Source: Planctomycetota bacterium
GTDB lineage: Bacteria > Planctomycetota > Phycisphaerae > Phycisphaerales > UBA1924
Length of the DNA: 64,000 nucleotides
NCBI GenBank assembly: GCA_033763975.1
Contig: JANRJM010000018.1
Location: forward strand, 1-64,000
Reading direction: 5' to 3'
In this document: one piece after another, positions 40,702-51,921 of the stretch
How positions within the stretch are numbered: position 1 is the first letter of the stretch
Layout of the letters: each line of letters opens with the position of its first letter
Made by a program: the position numbers and the translations under genes
The notes under the pieces: model-generated
Told to the model about the DNA's origin: nothing
The model's input: only the letters and a program-made list of their open reading frames with translations
Databases searched by the model: none

Positions 40702-41070
40702 ATGAGTGCGATCAGATCACACCGAGACTTGCGGGCATGGCAGTTCGCGTACGCCCTGGGTTTGCGGGTGGTGCGAGCGACCCGCACATTTCCGAAGCAC
40801 GAGATGTTCGCGCTCTCGCTGCAACTGCGAAGGTCTTCGGTATCCGTTCCGTCCAACATCGCGGAGGGCTTCGGACGAGGCAGCCGCGCCGACTACCTGA
40901 GGTTTCTCAAGATCGCGCGGGGCAGCTTGTTCGAGGTCGACACGCAACTGAGATTTGCGCTGGACTTGGGATATCTGAAGCCCGCCGGACACGAGAGCCT
41001 GCACACCGATTGGAATGAGGTCAGCAAGGTGCTCGCAGGTTTGATCAAGCGTATCGAATCGAATGCCTAA
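40702..41070 (+). CDS. four-helix-bundle protein of the 23S rRNA intervening-sequence (IVP) family
   Basis: A 122-residue all-helical protein. The hallmark features are the start HRDLRAWQFAYALGLRVVRAT, FPKHEMFALSLQLRRSSVSVPSNIAEGFGRGS and DYLRFLKIARGSLFEVDTQLRFALDLGY, the pattern of the IVP/S23 family, which is related to the Avd protein of diversity-generating retroelements and forms basic pentamers that bind nucleic acid. The ATG at 40702 is preferred over a GTG at 40690. The gene lies inside a pair of 29-bp inverted repeats; its final codons and stop are within the right repeat. No reverse transcriptase or variable-repeat gene is nearby, so an Avd role is unlikely. Confidence 0.88.
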   Translation: MSAIRSHRDLRAWQFAYALGLRVVRATRTFPKHEMFALSLQLRRSSVSVPSNIAEGFGRGSRADYLRFLKIARGSLFEVDTQLRFALDLGYLKPAGHESLHTDWNEVSKVLAGLIKRIESNA

Positions 41071-41089
41071 TGCCGAATCACGAATGCCG
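41061..41089 (-). repeat. right inverted repeat of the cassette
   Basis: 29 bp, the inverse of the left repeat with three mismatches. It includes the end of the IVP gene, whose stop codon TAA is at 41068-41070. Confidence 0.85.
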
Positions 41090-41134
41090 CAGAGCGCATC
41101 TGCGTAACGCGGACGACCAGGTCAGGAATCACGC

Positions 41135-44611
<3,477 letters not shown>

Positions 44612-45034
44612 GCGGGCGCGCCGGCGGGCGGCGTCCCCACCGCCCCGCAGGATGCCGGCGCCGACGAAGGAGGCTGCGCGACGGGGCGAGGAACGCTCCG
44701 CTCGCGTGTCGGGAGCACGGGCCGGCGGTACGGAAACCGCCGGCGGGCCGAGTCGAGGATTGACGACGCCCCGCGCCGACTCCGACGGATGGCTAGAGGC
44801 GTCCCGGCCTTCGCGAGCGATCGTGGAGGGTCGGGGAAGCACGGAACACCCGCCCGCGGGCAGCCGCGAGCACGCCAGGAGGCCAGTTGTCAGAGGGATA
44901 CCCCGAACGCGGCATTGGTCCGAGAACCCTGCGCCGCCTCTTTCGTCAGCGTCGGACCCACCCATGCGGAGCCGAGGAGTGCCGTCCACCCCGGCCAGAC
45001 CCCCTCTGAGGGGCATTCGGCTCCGCGACTCACG
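44612..45034 (+). ncRNA. structured non-coding stretch, unassigned RNA candidate
   Basis: About 420 bases after nrdJ hold no convincing gene: the open frames here run through the terminator and have low-complexity products. The stretch has several strong stems: gccggcggt/accgccggc (44721-44744, loop acggaa) and gcggagccga/tcggctccgc (44966-44975 with 45017-45026), the latter enclosing a second hairpin cccctc/gagggg. It ends at a strong terminator. I looked for the core motifs of RNase P RNA, tmRNA, SRP RNA and 6S RNA and could not place them. It may be a long 3' untranslated region of nrdJ or a separate RNA. Confidence 0.35.
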
Positions 45035-45070
45035 ACCCCCGGGGAACCACCGCCCCGGGGGTTCTTTGTT
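45035..45070 (+). terminator. strong Rho-independent terminator
   Basis: The stem acccccgggg/ccccgggggt (45035-45044 with 45053-45062) and loop aaccaccg are followed by tctttgttt. It ends any transcript coming from nrdJ or the structured stretch. Confidence 0.88.
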
Positions 45071-45232
45071 TCAAGCAACGAACGGATGCGGAACAGTCTC
45101 GGCAAGTTGTCTCTTGATAACCACTTGATGAGGACTTCGTGAACCGTCGAACCGAGGGGTGGCGGAACGCGGAACGGAACTGCAAAAGACAAGGCAATCC
45201 GCGAAAAAATCGTGCAAGTCGAGGAAAGACCC

Positions 45233-45261
45233 TTGACATGGGTCCTTGAACTCGCGAAACT
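45233..45261 (+). promoter_or_regulatory. probable promoter of the secreted protein gene at 45341
   Basis: A perfect TTGACA (45233-45238) is followed after 17 bp by a weak -10 (GAAACT, 45256-45261). The -10 assignment is uncertain. Confidence 0.45.
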
Positions 45262-45280
45262 TGCTCCGGAGTAAGAGGAC

Positions 45281-45323
45281 CTGCCGAGAGAGGCAGCGTG
45301 CAATCCGCGGGAGCGGACTGCAC
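45281..45323 (+). promoter_or_regulatory. two leader hairpins in front of a strong ribosome binding site
   Basis: ctgcc/ggcag (45281-45296) and gtgcaatccgc/gcggactgcac (45298-45323, one mismatch, loop ggga) stand directly before AAGGAGGAG. They may protect the mRNA or tune translation. Confidence 0.55.
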
Positions 45324-45340
45324 AAGGAGGAGATGAGGCC

Positions 45341-46027
45341 ATGCGTACGAATGTGATTTCGAGCGCCGTCATTGCTTGCGTCGGGCTCTCGGCGTCGGTG
45401 GCGAACGCGGACGTGGTGCTTGTGTCGATGCGGTACGACTCGCTCGCGGGTTCGTACTCGACCGCGACGCAGGAGTTCCGGGCGCGTGCGGCCGACTCTG
45501 CGATGCTGCGTTCGACGGGCGCGGTCTCGCGTCTGGTTTCTCCGGCGGGCACCGCCACGTTCCAGGCGGGCTTCGTGAGCGGCGGTGATCCGGCCGACTT
45601 CGACATCCGCATCCCCTCGATCCCGACCGGCAACCCGAACGTCCGACTGGGCGTGAACGGCCTGTTCGTCGCGACGGACGTGAACGGCGACACGATCTCG
45701 GGTCGCGTTGATGGTCGCTGGGTGAACGGCGGCCCCGGGTTCATCTTCTTCAACGGCACGCTGACCGAGGTCGTGGTGACCCCCGCCGGCGGCGATGTCG
45801 CGAACTCGACGTTCGACGGCTCGGCCGCGGGCGCCTGGGGCTTTGATCTCCCGGCCGCGTCCCCGTACGAGGGCGCGATCGTGCAGCTCGTCTTCGGTGC
45901 GCCGTCGTTCTTCACGGCGGACTTCGCGGACCGTGCGACGGGCGTGACCGCCCAGCTCATTCCCTCGACCGGCGCGCTGGCGCTGCTCGGCGTGGGCGGG
46001 CTGGTGATGGGCCGCCGCCGCCGCTAA
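45341..46027 (+). CDS. secreted protein with PEP-CTERM-like tail (paralogue 1)
   Basis: A 228-residue exported protein. The signal peptide ends SVANADVV. The body shares a pattern with the next gene: ATQEFRARAADSAMLRSTGAVSR, GTATFQAGFVSGGDPADFDIR, VNGDTISGRVDGRWVNGG, FFNGTLTEVVV and STFDGS. The tail, STGALALLGVGGLVMGRRRR, is a sorting signal. It has its own promoter region, leader hairpins and terminator. The domain is not one I can name; it may be a surface or matrix protein. The strong AAGGAGGAG site and codon choice suggest high expression. Confidence 0.82.
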   Translation: MRTNVISSAVIACVGLSASVANADVVLVSMRYDSLAGSYSTATQEFRARAADSAMLRSTGAVSRLVSPAGTATFQAGFVSGGDPADFDIRIPSIPTGNPNVRLGVNGLFVATDVNGDTISGRVDGRWVNGGPGFIFFNGTLTEVVVTPAGGDVANSTFDGSAAGAWGFDLPAASPYEGAIVQLVFGAPSFFTADFADRATGVTAQLIPSTGALALLGVGGLVMGRRRR

Positions 46028-46053
46028 GCACGGCTGAACGGACCAAACTCCGA

Positions 46054-46087
46054 AGCCACGGGGCGACATGGCACCGTGGCTTTTTTT
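46054..46087 (+). terminator. Rho-independent terminator
   Basis: The 8-bp stem agccacgg/ccgtggct (46054-46061 with 46074-46081) runs into seven T residues. It separates the two paralogous secreted protein genes. Confidence 0.92.
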
Positions 46088-46170
46088 ACGAGACAGGTGT
46101 TGAAGCAAGCGAGACTGAGGTTGGCGACGGTGTTCGGTGTGTGTGCGGCAAAGTGTGTGTGGTAATTTTC

Positions 46171-46199
46171 TTGACGCCGTCGCGAACCTGTGTCATACT
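46171..46199 (+). promoter_or_regulatory. sigma-70 promoter of the second secreted protein gene
   Basis: TTGACG (46171-46176) and CATACT (46194-46199) with a 17-bp spacer; A+T-rich sequence (gtaatttt) lies just upstream. The leader is about 75 bases and has GGAGGAG before the ATG. Confidence 0.72.
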
Positions 46200-46279
46200 G
46201 AAGCACATGGGGTCGAGCCCCCGAGAGAGAGATAGACCGATCCGGGAGGATCGTTCGTAGGAACTGGAGGAGAAGAGAT

Positions 46280-46930
46280 ATGCGTACCCGTAGCCTTGTT
46301 GTCGCTGTTGCCGGGACCGTCTGCGCCATGAGCGCGGTCGCCTCGGGTCAGGTCATCGCGTCCGCCACGTACTTCGACCTTCGCGGCTCGTGGGACGGCA
46401 CTCTCTTCCGCGCCAACGCGGAGGCGCTCCCCGGCATGAACTCGAGCGGCTCGATCGCCCGCACGGTCGCCCCGATCGGCACCGCCGATTTCGAGCCCGG
46501 CTTCGTCGCTGGTGCGAGCCCCGCTGACTTCCGCCTCACGCTCGACTTCGTCGGCATGGGCCCCGGCGTCGGCAGCGGCACGGGCTCGTTCATCGTCACC
46601 GACGCGGACGGCGACACCGTCAGCGGCAACATCTCGGGCACCTGGATCGACGGCGGCTCGCAGGTGTTCTTCAACGGTGCGATGTCCAACGTCGTCTTCA
46701 CCGGCACCTCGTTCGACGGCACGTCGTCGGGCTCGTTCAGCACGCTCTTCGGCGGCTCGGGCGTCTACGACGGCGCTGTGACGCAGCTCTTCCTCTCGCC
46801 CCCCGGCAACTTCTTCGCCACCCCGTTCGACATGGTCTCGACGGGCGCCACCATGCAGATCCTCCCCGCCCCGGGCGCTGCCGCCCTGCTGGGCCTGGGC
46901 GGCCTCGTCGTCGCCCGCCGCCGCCGCTGA
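46280..46930 (+). CDS. secreted protein with PEP-CTERM-like tail (paralogue 2)
   Basis: A 216-residue exported protein that looks like a tandem duplicate of the gene at 45341: the order of motifs is the same (LFRANAEALPGMNSSGSIAR, GTADFEPGFVAGASPADFRL, DADGDTVSGNISGTWIDGG, FFNGAMSNVVF, SFDGTS). A signal peptide ends VASGQ. The sorting tail is ILPAPGAAALLGLGGLVVARRRR. Separate promoter and terminator allow the two copies to be expressed independently. The role is unknown. Confidence 0.82.
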   Translation: MRTRSLVVAVAGTVCAMSAVASGQVIASATYFDLRGSWDGTLFRANAEALPGMNSSGSIARTVAPIGTADFEPGFVAGASPADFRLTLDFVGMGPGVGSGTGSFIVTDADGDTVSGNISGTWIDGGSQVFFNGAMSNVVFTGTSFDGTSSGSFSTLFGGSGVYDGAVTQLFLSPPGNFFATPFDMVSTGATMQILPAPGAAALLGLGGLVVARRRR

Positions 46931-46957
46931 TCGGCACGGCTGACTCCGGTTTCCGAT

Positions 46958-46992
46958 CAACGCCCCGGCTTCGCGCCGGGGCGTTGTCTTTT
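46958..46992 (+). terminator. Rho-independent terminator
   Basis: A perfect 12-bp stem caacgccccggc/gccggggcgttg (46958-46969 with 46975-46986) with loop ttcgc is followed by tctttt. Confidence 0.92.
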
Positions 46993-47136
46993 CCCGCACG
47001 CGGCGACCCGCCTCGCGTGCACCGGGTTGAAACGCGGCCGTCCGCACCATCACAGCGACGGCCCTCGTCGCGTGTCACGGATCGCACGTCTCGGATGCGT
47101 CGCGACGGGCGATGGGCAACCTGCGATGGCGGCACT

Positions 47137-47787
47137 TCAGGGCGTCGGCGATTCCAACGCCGCCCGGCCCGGCGGCATCGCGAACCGCTCGCGCGTCGTG
47201 CAGTAGTTGAACCCGCCCATGCGTCCGATGGCGTCGATGATGCCCGGGTCGAGGTGGTGCCGCTCGTTGATGGCGTCGTCGCGCACGTGCACCTGCACGA
47301 CCTCGCCGAGCAGGACGTTCCCGCCCGCGGGCGCGCCGGGGTTCGTGCGGATGATCTGGCGCGTGACGCACTCGAACGAAACGACAGATTCGGCCACGCG
47401 GGGCGGCGCGACGCGCCGGCTCGGAGCCGGCGTGAGCCCGGAGAGGTCGAACTCGCTGTCGCCGTAGGGCAGGGGCTCGGCGCACGCGGCCATGCGCCGG
47501 GCCCACGCGTGCGAGACGATGTTTGCGACAAACTCGCCGGTGCCGCCCTCGCTCGCGGGCTTGGCGTTGCGCAGGGTGTCCTTCTCCGAGCCGTCGGCGT
47601 TGTTGGCCGGGCAGACGAGCAGGGTCATCGGGTTCGAGCCGACGCCGGCGAAGAAGGAGAAGGGCGCGAGGTTGGTGCGTCCATCGGGCGAGATCGTCGC
47701 GACCAGGGCGATCGGGCGCGGCACGATGGCGCCGATGAGGAGCTTGTAGCGGTCTTCGGCCGCGAGCGCCGCGGGATCGAGGTGCAT
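47137..47787 (-). CDS. flavin reductase family protein
   Basis: A 216-residue protein of the FMN-binding split-barrel flavin reductase family: YKLLIGAIVPRPIALVATISPDGRTNLAPFSFFAGVGSNPMTLLVC, then ANIVSHAWARRM and SVVSFECVTRQIIR. Such proteins bind FMN and reduce it for partner oxygenases, or act on other substrates; the partner is not apparent here. TACGAT on the minus strand (47794-47799) ends six bases before the ATG, suggesting a leaderless transcript. It is divergent from the next gene. Confidence 0.87.
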   Translation of the reverse strand: MHLDPAALAAEDRYKLLIGAIVPRPIALVATISPDGRTNLAPFSFFAGVGSNPMTLLVCPANNADGSEKDTLRNAKPASEGGTGEFVANIVSHAWARRMAACAEPLPYGDSEFDLSGLTPAPSRRVAPPRVAESVVSFECVTRQIIRTNPGAPAGGNVLLGEVVQVHVRDDAINERHHLDPGIIDAIGRMGGFNYCTTRERFAMPPGRAALESPTP

Positions 47788-47804
47788 GGGCGCATCGTAG
47801 TGTG

Positions 47805-48617
47805 ATGCGCGTACCGTTCGACATGCCCGATCGAGTCGTTGGCTGGGCGGCGTTACTCGCGCGGTGGACGGACTTCGCCCGGTCGGCGGCGGCGTTGCCG
47901 AAGGAGGGCGAGGGCGGGCGGCTGCGCGAGGCGGTGGCGTCGATCATCGCGTTGCAGGCCGTGTTCCACGCGCTGGGCGAGATTGATTCGCTCGCGCCCG
48001 ACGAGTACGCGGTGGCGCAGGACCGGGGCGAGGTGCTGATCCGCGAGCACGCCGGGGCGGTGCACGCGATCTGGCGGGGCGAGGAGATGCCGGCGGGCGT
48101 GCGGGAGATCATCGACGACGCGCGGGCGGCGTTGGAACGCACGCGGACGGCGGGCGTCGAGTGGGTGGTCGCGGGCGCGACGCTGCGGGGCGAGCACCCG
48201 GCGGAGTTGGTCTCGGGATTGATCGCGGCGGGGTTCGGGGGCGACCTGTACGTGCCCGCGGCGGGGGTGGTGCTGTCGCGCGGGTGCCCGGCGGGGTTCA
48301 TGCGGGAGAAGACGGGGGCCGCCCCGACCGAGGAGGCGTGCGACGCGGTGGGGGAGTTCCTGGGCGAGGTAGACGGCCCGTCGCGGGTGTGGGAGATGCG
48401 GCAGGCGTACCGGCAGTGGGACTTTGGGGCCGGGCGGGTGGTGCGAGACTACGTGGTGCCGATGTCGGCGGAGCTGCCGGGCGGGCAGCCGCTGCTGGTG
48501 CCGGCGATCGTGGGCGGGGAGGCGAGGCCGGTGGCGATGCCGATCCGCGGGGCGGACGCGCCGCCGCCGAAACTGGAGTTTGCGGGCGACGCGCGGGGCG
48601 AGGATCGCGGGCGCTAG
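47805..48617 (+). CDS. conserved hypothetical protein, about 270 aa
   Basis: A soluble protein with a mainly helical N-terminal half (TDFARSAAALP, ASIIALQAVFHALGEIDSLAPDEYAVAQDRGEVLI, GVREIIDDARAALE) and a C-terminal half with strands (WVVAGATLRG, LYVPAAGVVLSRG, RVVRDYVVPMSAELPGGQPLLVPAIVGG). I do not recognise a domain; similar proteins are known to me only as planctomycete hypotheticals. The start may be ATG at 47805 or 47823. It is followed by mdh after 45 bases. Confidence 0.65.
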   Translation: MRVPFDMPDRVVGWAALLARWTDFARSAAALPKEGEGGRLREAVASIIALQAVFHALGEIDSLAPDEYAVAQDRGEVLIREHAGAVHAIWRGEEMPAGVREIIDDARAALERTRTAGVEWVVAGATLRGEHPAELVSGLIAAGFGGDLYVPAAGVVLSRGCPAGFMREKTGAAPTEEACDAVGEFLGEVDGPSRVWEMRQAYRQWDFGAGRVVRDYVVPMSAELPGGQPLLVPAIVGGEARPVAMPIRGADAPPPKLEFAGDARGEDRGR

Positions 48618-48662
48618 TATTGGCCCTTTGGTGCGGGTGAAGCCCGCGAAAGGACTTGATCG

Positions 48663-49646
48663 ATGATGCGTCGGGCGAAGATCAGCGTGATCGGGGCGGG
48701 GAACATCGGTGGCGAGTGCGCGCGGTCGATCGCGATGAAGGAACTGGGTGATGTCGTGCTGGTCGACATCCCGAACAAGGACAAGCCCGAACTGCACATG
48801 CCGCGGGGCAAGGCGCTGGACCTGGCGTGCTGCGGTCCGGTGGAGAACTTTGACGCGAAGATCACGGGGACGTTCGAGTACGCGGACATCGCGGGGTCGG
48901 ACGTGGTGATCGTGACGGCGGGCGTGCCGCGCAAGCCCGGGCAGAGCCGCGATGACCTGGTGGCGATCAACGCGGGGATCGTGAAGAACGTGGCGCAGCA
49001 GATCAAGCAGCACGCGCCCAACGCGATCGTGATCGTGGTGAGCAACCCGCTGGACGCGATGGTGTACGTGATGTGGAAGGTGACGGGGTTCCCGGCGTCG
49101 CGGGTGCTGGGGCAGGCGGGCGCGCTGGACGTGGCGCGGTACAAGGCGTTCCTGGCGATGGAGCTGGGCGTGAGCGTCGAGGACATCCAGGGGCTGCTGC
49201 TGGGCGGGCACGGCGACGACATGGTCCCGCTGCCGCGCCTGACGAGCGTGAACGGGATTCCCGTGAGCGACCTGCTGCCGGCGGAGAAGATCCAGGCGTG
49301 CGTGGAGCGCGCGAAGGTCGGCGGCGGCGAGGTGGTGAAGCTGATGGGCACGAGCGCGTGGTACGCGCCCAGCGCCGGGACGATCGAGATGGTCGAGGCG
49401 ATCGTGCGCGACAAGAAGCGCGTGATCCCGTGCGCGGCGTACTGCGAGCGGGAGTTCGGCGTCGCGGCGATGAACGGGGGCAAGGGCCTGTTCGTCGGCG
49501 TGCCGTGCGTGCTGGGGGCCAAGGGCGTAGAGAAGGTGCTGACGTTCTCGATGAACGAGACGGAGCAGAAGTCGATGCACGAGTCGATCAGCCATGTGAA
49601 GGACCTGATCGGCGCGACGGTGAAGCTCTTCCCCGACCTGGCGTAG
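48663..49646 (+). CDS. mdh: malate dehydrogenase
   Basis: Mdh interconverts malate and oxaloacetate with NAD in the citric acid cycle. The 327-residue protein has the Rossmann loop GAGNIGGECA, the aspartate in VLVDI that favours NAD, VIVTAGVPRKPGQSRDDL with the substrate arginines, NPLDAMVYVMWKVTG, and the catalytic histidine in LLLGGHGDDMVP. It belongs to the LDH-like MDH type. AAAGGA lies eight bases before the ATG at 48663; TAGTAT at 48616-48621 overlaps the end of the upstream gene and may be the -10. Confidence 0.94.
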   Translation: MMRRAKISVIGAGNIGGECARSIAMKELGDVVLVDIPNKDKPELHMPRGKALDLACCGPVENFDAKITGTFEYADIAGSDVVIVTAGVPRKPGQSRDDLVAINAGIVKNVAQQIKQHAPNAIVIVVSNPLDAMVYVMWKVTGFPASRVLGQAGALDVARYKAFLAMELGVSVEDIQGLLLGGHGDDMVPLPRLTSVNGIPVSDLLPAEKIQACVERAKVGGGEVVKLMGTSAWYAPSAGTIEMVEAIVRDKKRVIPCAAYCEREFGVAAMNGGKGLFVGVPCVLGAKGVEKVLTFSMNETEQKSMHESISHVKDLIGATVKLFPDLA

Positions 49647-49733
49647 GCCGGCGTGCGGAAGCGGCCCGGATCGCGGCGGGAATGTTCGGCGGATCGACAC
49701 GCGCAGCAGAGGCGGACACACGAGGGACCAGAA

Positions 49734-50903
49734 ATGAAGCGAAGCTACCTGGTGTTGGCGGCGGTGCTCTTGCAGGGCGGGGCGGCGTGGGCGCAGGACG
49801 GCGCGCAGGGCGTGCCGGAGAAGGCCGTCCGCGAGGTGGAGCGCCTGCTCGCGGAACGGGAGAAGGCGGCCCGGGCCCCGGTGTGGACGGACCCGGAGTT
49901 CGAGGCCATCGCGGGCATGCTCCACGGATCGTGGATCTCCGACAGTGCGGTGAGCACGGTCGGCGAGGGCGATGCGAAGTCGCAGGTCATCGCGAGCTTC
50001 GCGCCGGTGCGCGTGGAGGGCGTGCCGAACGCCATGTACTGCGAAGTGGTGCGGGCCGACGCGCCGCGCGTTCCCTACCGCCAGACGGTGCTCTCGTTCG
50101 CCCGGGTCGGCGGCAAAGTCCGCATGACCACCCACGAGTTCCGGCGCAGCGGTGGGCTGCTGCCCAGCGCGTACTGGACGTGGGCGGCCCCGGAGACGTT
50201 CCCGCGCGTGACGCCCGACGACCTGGTCGCCACGATGATGGTCGACCTCACCGGCTCGGCCGGACGCTACGAGGGGCGTTCGCCCCATGCGTACCCGTCG
50301 TCGATGCACGGCGCGGTCGAGATGACGACGTCGCTCACGATCACGCCGACCTCGCTCGAGACGGCGGACCGCGGCATCGGCGCGGACGGGTCGCAGGTCT
50401 GGGGCCCGGCGCCGGGCTCGAGCACATCGTGGCAGAAGCACGACCTGGGGCTGAAGGTCCGCACGCGCGACGGCGGGCTCGTGTCGATCACCTATCCGAC
50501 CGAACTGACCGGTGAGCCCGCCAAGCAGGGCGAACTGCTGACGGTGCACTACGCGGGCTACCTGCAGGACGGGCGCACGTTCGACACGTCGTACCAGCGC
50601 GGGCAGCCGTTCAAGTACGCCAAGGGCCAGCCGCTGATCGAGGGCTGGAACACGCTGATGGAAGACATGCAGGCGGGGATGGTCCGCCGGATCATCGTGC
50701 CGGGGAACTTCGCGTACGGCGAGCGCGGGCGTCCGCCGACGATCCCGCCGAACGCGACGCTGGTGTTCGACATCGAGGTGCTCGCCGTGGAGCCGGCGCC
50801 GCCGCCGCCCGCGCCGCCCGCGCCCCCGGCGGACCCGCAGGGCGAGGGCAAGCCCAAGTTCGAGGTGAAGCCCGTGGAGATCAAGCCGTCCGAGCCGAAG
50901 TAA
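49734..50903 (+). CDS. exported CpcT/CpeT-like domain fused to an FKBP-type peptidyl-prolyl isomerase
   Basis: A 389-residue exported protein. After a signal peptide (LVLAAVLLQGGAAWAQ), residues 50-240 resemble the CpcT/CpeT fold known from phycobilin lyases: FEAIAGMLHGSWIS, NAMYCEVVRADAPRVPYRQTVLSF, VRMTTHEFRR. Residues 255-355 are an FKBP domain: GELLTVHYAGYLQDGRTFDTS, GQPLIEGWNTLMEDMQAGMVRRIIVPGNFAYGERG, IPPNATLVFDIEVL, with the proline-binding aromatic residues in place. A Pro/Ala/Glu/Lys-rich tail follows. Phycobilins are not expected here, so the first domain probably binds another ligand. The ATG at 49734 is set by the signal peptide. Confidence 0.78.
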   Translation: MKRSYLVLAAVLLQGGAAWAQDGAQGVPEKAVREVERLLAEREKAARAPVWTDPEFEAIAGMLHGSWISDSAVSTVGEGDAKSQVIASFAPVRVEGVPNAMYCEVVRADAPRVPYRQTVLSFARVGGKVRMTTHEFRRSGGLLPSAYWTWAAPETFPRVTPDDLVATMMVDLTGSAGRYEGRSPHAYPSSMHGAVEMTTSLTITPTSLETADRGIGADGSQVWGPAPGSSTSWQKHDLGLKVRTRDGGLVSITYPTELTGEPAKQGELLTVHYAGYLQDGRTFDTSYQRGQPFKYAKGQPLIEGWNTLMEDMQAGMVRRIIVPGNFAYGERGRPPTIPPNATLVFDIEVLAVEPAPPPPAPPAPPADPQGEGKPKFEVKPVEIKPSEPK

Positions 50904-50931
50904 GCGGCTTGGGCCGGTGAGCGCGGCACAC

Positions 50932-51921
50932 ATGGCGGAGCGGGACTACTACGAAACGCTCGGGGTGGCGCGCGACGCGAGCGCGGATCAGATCCGCGCG
51001 GCGTACCGCGCGCTGGCGCGCAAGTTCCACCCGGACGTGAACAAGTCTCCGGACGCAACGGCGAAGTTCTCGGAGGTGCAGCGCGCGTACGACGTGCTGG
51101 GCGACGAGACCAAGCGCCGGCTGTTCGATCAGTACGGGGTTGCGGGCGTGGAGGGCGGCGCGCCGCCCCCGCCCCGGGGGCGCGCCAGGCCGGGGGGCGC
51201 GCCCGGCACGCCGCACACGGTCGGTGACTTCGACCCCGAGGAGCTTTCGGAGATCTTCGAGTCGTTCTTCGGGCGCGGGTCGGGCGGGTTCGGCACGCGC
51301 CCCGGCGAGGGCGGGCCGGGCGGGCCGCGCGGGGGGCGCGGGCGTGCGACGCCCCGCGCCGAGCCGGAGCCGGTGCGCGCGGACGTGACGGTGCCGTTTG
51401 TGCGAGCGGCGGTGGGTGGGCCCGAGACGGTGGGCGTGCGCGAGAACGGGCGCACGAAGCGGATCGAGGTGCGCATCCCCGCGGGGGTCGAGGACGGCGC
51501 GACCCTGCGCATGCGCGGCGCGCTCGGGGGCGCGAAGTCGCCGCAGGACCTGATCCTGACGGTGCGCGTCTCCCCGCACCCGTTGTGGCGTCGGGGCGAG
51601 GGCGCGAGCGAGGGCAAGGGGCTGGACCTGTTCGTGGATCTTCCGCTGACGGTGGCGGAGGCGTTCCTGGGCGCGACGGTGACGGTGCCGACGCCGGGCG
51701 GCCCGGTTGACCTGCAGGTGCCGGCGCTCTCGGGGTCGGGGCGTCGGCTGCGTCTGCGCGGTCGTGGGATCCGCGATGACGAGGGGCGCGAGGGAGATCT
51801 GTACGCGGTGCTGCGGATCGTGGCGCCGGGGGCGCTAACGGACGAGGACAAGGCCGCGTTGATCGTGCTGGGTGAGAAGACACTCACGCCGCGTTCGGGT
51901 CCCGAGTGGCGAACGACGTGA
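50932..51921 (+). CDS. DnaJ-like co-chaperone without zinc fingers (CbpA-type)
   Basis: A 329-residue Hsp40. The J domain (RDYYETLGVARDASADQIRAAYR, with HPD at about residues 34-36) activates a DnaK partner. A Gly/Pro/Arg-rich linker replaces the Gly/Phe region, and the C-terminal substrate domains (VTVPFVRAAVGG, LILTVRVSPHPLWRRGEG, LFVDLPLTVAEAFLGATVTVPTPGG) are present. The cysteine-rich zinc domain of type I DnaJ is absent, so it is of the CbpA or DnaJ2 type. The start may be ATG at 50932 or GTG at 50917. It lies 28 bases after the FKBP fusion gene, so the two folding factors may share a transcript. Confidence 0.9.
   Translation: MAERDYYETLGVARDASADQIRAAYRALARKFHPDVNKSPDATAKFSEVQRAYDVLGDETKRRLFDQYGVAGVEGGAPPPPRGRARPGGAPGTPHTVGDFDPEELSEIFESFFGRGSGGFGTRPGEGGPGGPRGGRGRATPRAEPEPVRADVTVPFVRAAVGGPETVGVRENGRTKRIEVRIPAGVEDGATLRMRGALGGAKSPQDLILTVRVSPHPLWRRGEGASEGKGLDLFVDLPLTVAEAFLGATVTVPTPGGPVDLQVPALSGSGRRLRLRGRGIRDDEGREGDLYAVLRIVAPGALTDEDKAALIVLGEKTLTPRSGPEWRTT

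Larger units (their letters stand above)
40648..41089. mobile_element. cassette bounded by 29-bp inverted repeats and carrying a four-helix-bundle gene
   Basis: The left arm (40648-40676) and the reverse complement of the right arm (41061-41089) agree at 26 of 29 positions. Each arm is built from the word ggcattcg repeated with slight changes. The left arm begins six bases after the dcd stop codon, and the right arm contains the last three codons and the stop of the enclosed gene. The enclosed gene is of the 23S rRNA intervening-sequence protein family, whose members are otherwise found in inserts with complementary ends inside 23S rRNA genes. The arrangement suggests a small mobile unit. Confidence 0.6.

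Noticed and set aside
40690-41070. Avd-type accessory protein of a diversity-generating retroelement
   Set aside because: The fold is related, but no reverse transcriptase, template repeat or variable target gene is in the neighbourhood.
41071-41134. Cobalamin riboswitch before the B12-dependent reductase
   Set aside because: Only 64 bases separate the cassette gene from nrdJ and no B12-box-like sequence is seen.
44652-45128. Open frame of 158 codons after nrdJ
   Set aside because: It runs through a strong terminator, has a low-complexity product rich in Arg, Pro, Ser and Gly, and overlaps long perfect hairpins; I treat the region as non-coding.
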